A stretch of DNA of 6,768 nucleotides from Candidatus Chloroheliales bacterium (lineage in GTDB: Bacteria > Chloroflexota > Chloroflexia > QHBQ01). Below are positions 1 to 5,805 of this stretch, one piece after another. The position numbers were made by a program, and so were the translations under genes. The DNA is taken from contig QHBQ01000171.1 of NCBI GenBank assembly GCA_003243865.1, positions 1-6,768 on the forward strand, read 5' to 3'. The notes beneath the pieces are model-generated. The model worked only from the letters and a program-made list of their open reading frames with translations, searched no databases and had not been told where the DNA came from. Within the stretch, counting starts at the first letter, position 1; each line of letters opens with the position of its first letter.

Positions 1-102
1 CAATATGGCAGCAGTAGCAATTCCCCAGCTTGCTGCAATCAATATCCCCATGATGAGCAGCGGCCAACTTTCCCTACCCTGGTAACTATTTCGGTGCCTC
101 AT
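1..102 (-). CDS. N-terminal part of a small or truncated membrane protein, cut by the window edge
   Basis: A reading frame opens at ATG 102-100 and runs off the left edge with 34 codons visible. The peptide begins with a basic hydrophilic stretch (MRHRNSYQGRESWP). It then turns into one long hydrophobic run, about residues 15-34 (LLIMGILIAASWGIATAAIL), as expected of an N-in transmembrane anchor or the first helix of a membrane protein. It overlaps the 3' end of the nuclease-like gene by 17 bases. No clear Shine-Dalgarno lies ahead of ATG 102. ATG 51-49 is an in-frame alternative that would start inside the hydrophobic run. The overlap suggests it continues the same transcript and might be a partner of the nuclease. 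Family unknown; only the position and the hydrophobic character support it. Confidence 0.5.
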   Translation of the reverse strand, partial: MRHRNSYQGRESWPLLIMGILIAASWGIATAAIL

Positions 103-724
103 ATATCCAGTTCGCCATCATCTTCTGGTAGCCAGATTTAGTGACGTTGGCGGTGATTGTGCGGCGGCTAGTTTCAGAGCGGCCCGCAAATAGCCAATCA
201 TCCTTTGTCAGCTGCGCTCCTAGCACCCTCATGAACCGGAAAGGTCGTGGCGCTATCCCCTTAACTGCGTCGCCTGGGCGATTGCTGTCGAACACGAACA
301 CCATCAGCCAGCTTTCTTCTGGGTTGTGACCTTGCCATGCGCTGGAGTAGCGTGACGCCTTAATCTCGATACCTTCGCTGGCATATTGCACTGCATTGTT
401 AGGGAACCGACCTGCCGGTATCAAGTCGGGATGGCCGTTGTGATGCTCGTTCCTGACTATGCCAGCGCAGTGTTTCGGAATGCTGGCGCTGGCGAACTCA
501 CCGACGATGCTGCTGAAGTTGGCAGGCATCAACATTGCTTCTAGGCGCATCATTTCCCTGGCACAGAGTTGCTGATTGACCAGTCCGAGGAAGCTGACGA
601 ACTCAGCCATTGCCGAGTAGATGTGCTGGGTGGTGCAGCCATAGGGTATCAGTGCTTGTGGATTAAAGCCGTTTGGATTAACCGGCTGTGGCCTACAAGC
701 AGCCAGCTCTAGCTCATCAATCAT
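86..724 (-). CDS. PD-(D/E)XK nuclease-like protein (putative orphan restriction endonuclease)
   Basis: This 212-residue soluble protein has no signal peptide or membrane segment. The core reads GHPDL at residues 97-101, followed after 19 residues by EGIEIKASR at 117-125. That gives D100, E120 and K122, the arrangement of the PD-(D/E)XK metal-dependent nuclease fold, with E76 in a preceding helix-like stretch as a possible fourth catalytic acid. The WLMVFVFD stretch (139-146) fits the core beta strand that follows the catalytic lysine. Many members of this fold are type II restriction enzymes, but some act in repair, so DNA cleavage is inferred. No methyltransferase or other defence gene is visible. 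Its ATG overlaps the end of the GT87 gene by 8 bases (ATGATTGA) and has a Shine-Dalgarno GAGGGTG 4 bases upstream. Sampled 60-base lines are 50-55% GC, lower than its neighbours, hinting at transfer. The fold call is fairly safe; the biological role is not known. Confidence 0.7.
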   Translation of the reverse strand: MIDELELAACRPQPVNPNGFNPQALIPYGCTTQHIYSAMAEFVSFLGLVNQQLCAREMMRLEAMLMPANFSSIVGEFASASIPKHCAGIVRNEHHNGHPDLIPAGRFPNNAVQYASEGIEIKASRYSSAWQGHNPEESWLMVFVFDSNRPGDAVKGIAPRPFRFMRVLGAQLTKDDWLFAGRSETSRRTITANVTKSGYQKMMANWIYEAPK

Positions 725-2954
725 TGTTCACCCTCGGCGCAGCGGGAGTGATCGCCTGCGTCACCTTGTCTGGCACGTTGCGGCTCAACCTCAGGAGCAG
801 CAACAAACCAACCCATACCAGCACCTCGCCATAGAACTTGTAGGATAGAATTAGCTTCCACAAGCCCCCATAGTTGACTTTATCATAGACCAGCCAGATG
901 TTTTCGTAGGCGAGCAGCAACGCGCCTGCACTGAGCAACGCGCTCGCGGCGATGGTGCGGCGGGGTGCGCGGGCCAGCCAGTTCGCCCCATCCTCTTGCA
1001 AGGCATAGAAAGACACCCCCAGCGGCAACAGTAGGGCGACCAGGTAATGCAGCCAGGCGGCGGGCAGTATCATGATGCTGACGCTCACGGTGGCGGCGAA
1101 GCCAAGTGCGTAATTAAGGCTACTGCGGGGCTGCTGTCGCCCCGCCAAGTAGAGGGTCACCCCCAGGCCGAAGATTGCGCCAGCGTAGCTGATCAGCCCC
1201 AGCAGCAGCGAACGCAGTTGCAGGTCGCTAGGGAATGGCTCGAGCGCCAGGCGGTCAGTGAACAGGCGGGCGACAAAGCCGCTGAGGGTCTGGTTCTCCA
1301 CCCAGGCAGTAGTGCCGCCCGAGAGCGGCAACACCTGGCTGAGGTAGGTAGCCGTGGCGGCCGGGCCAGCCAGGGCCAGGCCGAGCAAGCCCCAGCCGAA
1401 CAGGCCCAGGCCGAAGCCCACCACCGCCCGCCACTCGCGCCGCCAGAGCAAATAGAGGATCAGCAGCGCGGGGTAGAGTTTGAGTGCTGCCGCCAACGCC
1501 AGCAGCACACCGGCCAGCACCGGGTGGTTGGTGCGCAGCGCGGCTAGGGTAAGGGTGAGCAACAGGAGGATGACAAAATCCAGTTGCCCATAATTGAGCG
1601 CATCAATCATCGGGTGATAGATCGAAGCGAGGAAGAGCAGGGCCAGACTGGCTGGCGCAGCCACCGCCGTGAGAACTGTAGCTGGGGTGGCCGCGGCGAC
1701 CCACGGGGGCAAACGGCGGCTGAAGCTAGCGATCAGCGTGCCGAGCGCGGCGAACAGGAAACCGACGTTAAGTATGCGCCACCAGTTGAGCGCCTGATCA
1801 TAGTCAAGCAAAGCCAGGGGCCGCAGCAAGCCAGCAAACAGCGGGGGGTACTTATAATAGGAGGCGAAGGAGTTCTGGTGCAGCCCGGTCGGGTTGTAGG
1901 GTGAGTTGCCTTGGTTGAGTAGCCCAGCGGCCTTAAACATGGCCTGGAAATCAACGCCGCGCCCCTGGTTAATGCCGATTGCGAAGGCCGCGCCGAACGC
2001 AATAATGGTGTAGCCAAACAGGACGATTAGTAGTGCAGCGAGCGCCAACTGCTGGCTGCTCACCGATGCCTGGCGGGATAGATAACGCGCCGCGATCGCT
2101 CGCACCATTGTGGTTGCCACCAGGGCAACCAGCCCCCCAAGCAAGAGCTGGCCGCCGTAAGGAGTCAGCCAGAGCCGTTGCCAGGCGATGATCGCCGCCA
2201 GCAGCACCGCCAGGGCCAACCCGCCGCTAGCGGCCCACCGTCGGCTGATCACCTGACCAAAAGCGAGGGTTAGCAGCCCCACGCTACCAATTAGCGCGAC
2301 GAACGGCAGCGGCGCAGGCAGTACCGGCCCGCGCTGGGTTAGGATCACGCTACTGAGCGCCACCCCGAGATCGCGGCCATCAATCGGCGAGTGGTAGGTA
2401 GGCGTGGTGGCGATGATAACGCTGAGATCACCATTGCCGTCGGCAGTCAGTTGCATAGGCAGGGCGTAGGTTTGCTCATTGCTGCCTGTGGGGATAAAGC
2501 GGGCAACCGTGCGGCGTGGCTCACCAGCGCGTAGCTCAACCGTTGGCTGAGCCACCTGGGAGGGGCGCAAGGTTGCCAGCTGTAGGCTCAATTGCCATTG
2601 GCCCCAGCCCACGCCAGGATAAGTGATCTTGCTCTCCGCCTGCGTCCAGCGGAAGGGTTCGTGCGGGCCGTTCTCGCTGTTGTAGAACTTGGACACGTAA
2701 AGGGCATCGGTCTGGCCTACGCTAATCGTCTGTGGGCGGGGACTCTGCCAGGCCAGCAGCAGTAGCAGCGCGCTGCTCAACATCACTAGCGCAGTCAGTT
2801 GCAGCAGGTTCAGCCGCTCAAGCCTGCTGACGAACCGGCCCGGCACGCGCGTGGCTGCCGCAGCAGGCGCTTGATTAACAGTCTCGCTGCGTTGCTGCGC
2901 CACCCTGCCGCCCTCATCGCTGATGTTTTCGTCTACCACACTCTTCTTGAACAT
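717..2954 (-). CDS. GT87 (DUF2029)-like polytopic glycosyltransferase with N-terminal extracytoplasmic domain
   Basis: A 745-residue polytopic membrane protein of the GT-C class, which moves a sugar from a polyprenyl-phosphate carrier to an acceptor on the outer face of the membrane. Residues 1-48 are polar and cytoplasmic. Transmembrane helix 1 is near 50-69. Residues 71-213 form a strand-rich extracytoplasmic domain (FRWT at 101-104), and a run of at least ten further helices starts near 214. The loop after the helix at 304-327 carries GVDF with D335, then the SPYN and YKYPPLF blocks (351-373), an arrangement typical of GT87/DUF2029 mannosyltransferase-like enzymes; D335 is the likely catalytic acid. 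The extra N-terminal domain resembles regions added to many bacterial GT-C enzymes and may bind acceptor or donor. It follows the GT39-like gene by 45 bases and overlaps the nuclease by 8. ATG 2954 is the only start before an in-frame stop. Donor and acceptor cannot be read from sequence. Confidence 0.75.
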   Translation of the reverse strand: MFKKSVVDENISDEGGRVAQQRSETVNQAPAAAATRVPGRFVSRLERLNLLQLTALVMLSSALLLLLAWQSPRPQTISVGQTDALYVSKFYNSENGPHEPFRWTQAESKITYPGVGWGQWQLSLQLATLRPSQVAQPTVELRAGEPRRTVARFIPTGSNEQTYALPMQLTADGNGDLSVIIATTPTYHSPIDGRDLGVALSSVILTQRGPVLPAPLPFVALIGSVGLLTLAFGQVISRRWAASGGLALAVLLAAIIAWQRLWLTPYGGQLLLGGLVALVATTMVRAIAARYLSRQASVSSQQLALAALLIVLFGYTIIAFGAAFAIGINQGRGVDFQAMFKAAGLLNQGNSPYNPTGLHQNSFASYYKYPPLFAGLLRPLALLDYDQALNWWRILNVGFLFAALGTLIASFSRRLPPWVAAATPATVLTAVAAPASLALLFLASIYHPMIDALNYGQLDFVILLLLTLTLAALRTNHPVLAGVLLALAAALKLYPALLILYLLWRREWRAVVGFGLGLFGWGLLGLALAGPAATATYLSQVLPLSGGTTAWVENQTLSGFVARLFTDRLALEPFPSDLQLRSLLLGLISYAGAIFGLGVTLYLAGRQQPRSSLNYALGFAATVSVSIMILPAAWLHYLVALLLPLGVSFYALQEDGANWLARAPRRTIAASALLSAGALLLAYENIWLVYDKVNYGGLWKLILSYKFYGEVLVWVGLLLLLRLSRNVPDKVTQAITPAAPRVNND
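729..735 (-). promoter_or_regulatory. Ribosome binding site of the nuclease-like gene, inside the GT87 gene
   Basis: GAGGGTG on the minus strand ends 4 bases before ATG 724-722. It lies in the last codons of the GT87 gene, whose TGA (719-717) falls just after the nuclease start. Ribosomes ending one gene can therefore restart on the next. This supports ATG 724 as the start. Confidence 0.6.
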
Positions 2955-2965
2955 TAAATTGGCAT
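2954..2965 (-). other. Three-codon mini-ORF overlapping the GT87 start
   Basis: The minus strand reads ATG CCA ATT TAA TG: a complete M-P-I open frame whose TAA shares its last A with the ATG of the GT87 gene. The only Shine-Dalgarno in the gap (GAGGAG, 2974-2969) sits 3 bases ahead of this mini-ORF and 14 bases ahead of the GT87 ATG. Neither spacing is ideal, so stop-restart from the mini-ORF is one way the GT87 gene could be translated. It may also be chance. Confidence 0.3.
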
Positions 2966-2973
2966 CGTCTCCT

Positions 2974-2998
2974 CATTACCCCTTGCGGCTGAGTAATG
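2974..2998 (-). promoter_or_regulatory. Hairpin abutting the ribosome binding site of the GT87 gene
   Basis: In the 45-base gap between the two glycosyltransferase genes, CATTACTC (2998-2991) can pair with GGGTAATG (2981-2974), seven Watson-Crick pairs plus one G-T wobble, around a 9-base loop. The last paired base is the first G of the GAGGAG ribosome site (2974-2969). It lacks a T run, so it is not a standard terminator. It could tune translation or protect an mRNA end. Confidence 0.35.
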
Positions 2999-2999
2999 G

Positions 3000-4835
3000 C
3001 TAGCGTGAACCAACCGCGCCGCCCGCGCCAGCCTGTAGTCGGGCGCGCAACTGAGCGGCGGAAAGATGTCCCGTGTTGCGGAAGATACGTACGGTGGGGT
3101 GATCGAACACCTGGAACGTCTCTTCTGCGCTGTCGTCGGGCCAGCTAAACGGTCCCAGATGCGGCGGGTCGGCGAAGGTTGCAGCGGGGGTGTAGCCCAG
3201 ATTGTCGGCAAACAGTTGGCGGTAGTAGTTGGCGGTTAGCGGGAACTCCGGCAGGCGGGGCAGGGTGGCCGACCAGATGCGGTCTGGCACAATCAAATAA
3301 TCGCCGTGCGCCAGCATATCGGCGAACTGGCTCATCTTGTCAGGCGTGTCGGGTGTACGCACGTCAAGCATATCGTAATTGTAGATCGGGTTCTTCGCAT
3401 TGCGATCGGTGAGTGGAATCAACCGTGCTGAGTAGATGCTGCTCTCAATCACGATGTGCGACTTGGGCGGCACATTGTTGATCACCCAGCCGGTGGCCTG
3501 CAACCGCGTGTCGGGAACGCGGAAGATCGAAAACACCGCCATCCCCCAACCGATTGCGCCAACGATGATCACGCTGATCACGACCCAGCCCAGCCAGCGA
3601 CCGGCGGTGCGGTATCGCCGCAGCCAGCCAGCCAATGCCACCAGCCCCCCGGCCGCGAACAGACAGCAGTAAGGGATCAGGGGCATCATATAGCGAACGT
3701 AGCGGTTGTCCCAGGTGCCGATGTAGGTGAAATATAGGGTCGGCCAGACGGTTAGCAGCAGCAAGTAGATGTACTGCAAAGAGCCGCTGTTTGGTGAAGA
3801 CAGCTGGATAATCTGCTCCCCTTCAGCGGTAGCAGTAGTTTGTTGCCCGCTAGGACGGAACCGGGCCATCACCATTCGCCCGCAGCTAACCAGCGCCCAG
3901 GCCCAACCAGCCAACGCGGCAATGCCCAGCGGTACACCGAGTTCCCATAGCACCAGGTTCTGCAACTCGAAGACATAAGGGATGCTGCCAATGAATTGCC
4001 AGGTCCAGCTCTGGGTGCCGCCCATCTCGTTGAACTGCTCGGTAAACGCTGGGATCGCTTCATTCCAGCCCAGCACCAGGTAGGGGTCAACCGCCAGCGT
4101 AACTACGATGGTGACGCTCCCCATCAGTAGCAGTGGGCCGAGCCACTTCATCCAGCGGAAGGGTCGCTGCTCTGGCTGGCTCTGCCGCCACAAATGCGCC
4201 AGCAAGGGGAGCAGCGCAAACGCTGCCGCCGACAGCTTGGTGGCGATCGCCAGCCCCAGCACCACCCCGGCCAGCACATACCAACGCCGCCGCCCGTCGG
4301 CGGCGATCTGGCAGGCGATCCACAACAGCAGAACCCCCTCCAGGGTCATCAGGGTGTCTACCGTGCCATAATGAGCCTGCTGGATTAGCATCGCCGCCCC
4401 GGCAGCAAAGGTTGCCGCCAGCAAGCCAGCGCTCACCCCCCAGAACCTTCGACCCAGGAGGAACATCATCAACACCAGCACGGTGCTAGCCAATGCAGAA
4501 TAGCCCCGCCCCACCAGCGCCAGCCTTGTGCTTGAGACCCAGCTTATGCCAGTTACTTTGCTCAGGATTTCGGCAGTGGCGCGATAGAGGTAGATAGCGA
4601 AGGAGCCATAATGGTAGAAGTGGGGATTCAAATCGGGGCCGAGGTGGCGTACCGCATCGTTCAACACCTGTTCATCATGGTGCAGCACATACGCGCCATC
4701 ATCCCAGTTCAGGTTCCAGAAGCGCACCACCAGCGCCAGCAATATGATCCCGGCCAGCACCACCCACCAGGCCCGCGCCCAGATGTTGGCAACCGCCCCG
4801 CGATTTAGATATACGCTGTCCGCTTTGCTAACCAT
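3000..4835 (-). CDS. GT39/PMT-like polytopic glycosyltransferase
   Basis: A 611-residue polytopic membrane protein. After a short cytoplasmic tail and a first helix (about 23-40), the first outer loop carries HHDEQV, with D54 and E55. This is the acidic pair seen in the first extracytoplasmic loop of PMT/ArnT-type (GT39/GT83) enzymes, where the aspartate acts in catalysis. An HYGS block follows near residues 75-78. Several helices come next, and the last 171 residues (441-611) are soluble and begin PDTRLQATGWVINNV, a usual extracytoplasmic C-terminal domain for this group. The expected reaction is transfer of a sugar from a polyprenyl-phosphate carrier to protein, lipid or glycan outside the cell. 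I chose ATG 4835 over an in-frame TTG at 4889: a promoter overlaps that TTG, and the 18 extra residues are polar and unlike a family N terminus. The leader before ATG 4835 is AGGGGGGG plus 3 bases. Donor and target are unknown. Confidence 0.75.
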   Translation of the reverse strand: MVSKADSVYLNRGAVANIWARAWWVVLAGIILLALVVRFWNLNWDDGAYVLHHDEQVLNDAVRHLGPDLNPHFYHYGSFAIYLYRATAEILSKVTGISWVSSTRLALVGRGYSALASTVLVLMMFLLGRRFWGVSAGLLAATFAAGAAMLIQQAHYGTVDTLMTLEGVLLLWIACQIAADGRRRWYVLAGVVLGLAIATKLSAAAFALLPLLAHLWRQSQPEQRPFRWMKWLGPLLLMGSVTIVVTLAVDPYLVLGWNEAIPAFTEQFNEMGGTQSWTWQFIGSIPYVFELQNLVLWELGVPLGIAALAGWAWALVSCGRMVMARFRPSGQQTTATAEGEQIIQLSSPNSGSLQYIYLLLLTVWPTLYFTYIGTWDNRYVRYMMPLIPYCCLFAAGGLVALAGWLRRYRTAGRWLGWVVISVIIVGAIGWGMAVFSIFRVPDTRLQATGWVINNVPPKSHIVIESSIYSARLIPLTDRNAKNPIYNYDMLDVRTPDTPDKMSQFADMLAHGDYLIVPDRIWSATLPRLPEFPLTANYYRQLFADNLGYTPAATFADPPHLGPFSWPDDSAEETFQVFDHPTVRIFRNTGHLSAAQLRARLQAGAGGAVGSR

Positions 4836-4926
4836 CGTCCCCCCCTGCTTTCTATGCCCTATTTTAACCGATGGCTCGGCTGCTGGCAAGACGGCAGGGG
4901 CGTTAGAGTGCGCAATAGTTTCCTGG
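4836..4926 (-). other. Intergenic gap between the lipid-type and glycosyltransferase units
   Basis: These 91 bases hold the promoter described at 4861-4889 and a purine-rich leader with a run of seven G (4845-4839) just before ATG 4835. I see no stem-loop followed by T residues, so read-through from the GDPD gene into the glycosyltransferase genes remains possible. Confidence 0.5.
4861..4889 (-). promoter_or_regulatory. Sigma70-type promoter for the glycosyltransferase unit
   Basis: On the minus strand TTGCCA (4889-4884) and TAAAAT (4866-4861) are separated by exactly 17 bases. Each hexamer has one mismatch to TTGACA/TATAAT. The predicted start of transcription is near 4854, about 19 bases ahead of ATG 4835. 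It lies in the only sizeable gap of the window (4836-4926) and would drive the GT39-like, GT87-like and nuclease-like genes. Confidence 0.55.
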
Positions 4927-5805
4927 TTAGTGAATATTTCGGGTTGGTATAATCTGCGGCGCAGCCGGGGCCAGCGCTGCCATCACCTTGTCCGGCACAT
5001 TGGTGATAATACCGTCCACGCCAACATAAGCAAGCATCCGCGCTGCGACCGGGTGGTCAGCAGTCCAGACCACCACCAGCTTGCCCTGGTCGCGCAGGCG
5101 ACGCACCATGTAGGGGTTGAACAGCGCCGAGCGCCAGTGCGGCAGCACCACCTGGGCGTCGGCAGTGGCGCGACGGGTGCGTTCGCTGGGGAAGTATGGC
5201 CCGTGCGCGTAGAGCGCACCGAGGGTCAGGTAGGGAGCAATTGCGCGCAGCTTGCGGATGGCGGCGTGGTCGAAGCTGATCACGATCGCCTGGCCCGCCA
5301 GTTCACGGCCCTCCCGCTTCAGCAAATCGGCCACCTGCTGCTCGATGCCCGGGTACTGGGCCGGGTCTTTCAGTTCGATGTACAGGCCATATGCCCACTT
5401 GCGGGCATGGTCTAGCGCCTCGGCCAGCGTAGGCACCTTCTCGCGCTTGAACTTGGGGTCAAACCAGCTACCGGCATCGAACTTCTTCACCTCGGCCAGC
5501 GTGTAGAAGCCAACCCAGCCGACTCCATTGGTAGTGCGGTCGAGCGTCTCATCGTGCAGCACCACCAGTTCGCCGTCGGCGGTCATCTGCACATCAAGTT
5601 CTACTGCATCCACCCCCATATTATGGGCCTGGAGCAAGCTGGCAACGGTGTTCTCCGGCGCGTAGCCCGCCGCGCCGCGATGTCCGATCACCATCACCGG
5701 GCCGAGCCGCCGTTCGCGCAGCAGCAGGTACTGAGCGGCAACGTAGCCGGTCAGGGCAATGAATGCCCAGCCCAGCAGGTAGCCGAGGGATTTAAGGACG
5801 CGCAA
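4927..5805 (-). CDS. Membrane-anchored glycerophosphodiester phosphodiesterase (GDPD family)
   Basis: A 292-residue protein that should hydrolyse glycerophosphodiesters to glycerol-3-phosphate and an alcohol, or act on related lipid head groups. One N-terminal helix (about 7-28) is followed by the GDPD TIM-barrel. Family residues are all present: HRG at 42-44 (catalytic H42), PENT at 50-53, ELD at 69-71 (metal ligands E69 and D71), LHDETLDRTTNG from 83 (second catalytic H84), IELK at 143-146 (E144) and the late VVVWTADHP block. The basic RERR right after the helix leaves topology open: the barrel may be inside or outside. The start is TTG 5805, the only one that keeps the helix, with AAAGGAG 7 bases upstream. 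It overlaps the HAD-IB gene by 14 bases, which suggests coupled expression. Activity is near certain by family; the exact substrate is not. Confidence 0.92.
   Translation of the reverse strand: MRVLKSLGYLLGWAFIALTGYVAAQYLLLRERRLGPVMVIGHRGAAGYAPENTVASLLQAHNMGVDAVELDVQMTADGELVVLHDETLDRTTNGVGWVGFYTLAEVKKFDAGSWFDPKFKREKVPTLAEALDHARKWAYGLYIELKDPAQYPGIEQQVADLLKREGRELAGQAIVISFDHAAIRKLRAIAPYLTLGALYAHGPYFPSERTRRATADAQVVLPHWRSALFNPYMVRRLRDQGKLVVVWTADHPVAARMLAYVGVDGIITNVPDKVMAALAPAAPQIIPTRNIH

Noticed and set aside
1047..1547. Plus-strand open frame of 166 codons opposite the GT87 gene
   Set aside because: The translation is a Gln/Ala/Arg/Glu-rich string, the usual mirror of a Leu/Ala-rich membrane protein. 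There is no domain and no ribosome site argument.
2954..3211. Minus-strand frame of 85 codons overlapping the end of the GT39-like gene
   Set aside because: It is an alternative frame of that gene's C-terminal domain. Only its last three codons, M-P-I, are of interest, as the separate mini-ORF.
4948..4953. Perfect TATAAT on the plus strand near the end of the GDPD gene
   Set aside because: There is no good -35 at 16-18 bases and no plus-strand gene downstream. It is explained by the codons for the C-terminal Gln-Ile-Ile-Pro.
4744..5415. Long plus-strand open frame (223 codons) antisense to the GDPD and GT39-like genes
   Set aside because: It covers the catalytic motifs of a clear minus-strand GDPD gene. 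Its own translation is low-complexity in character with no recognisable motif, and long shadow frames are common in GC-rich codons.
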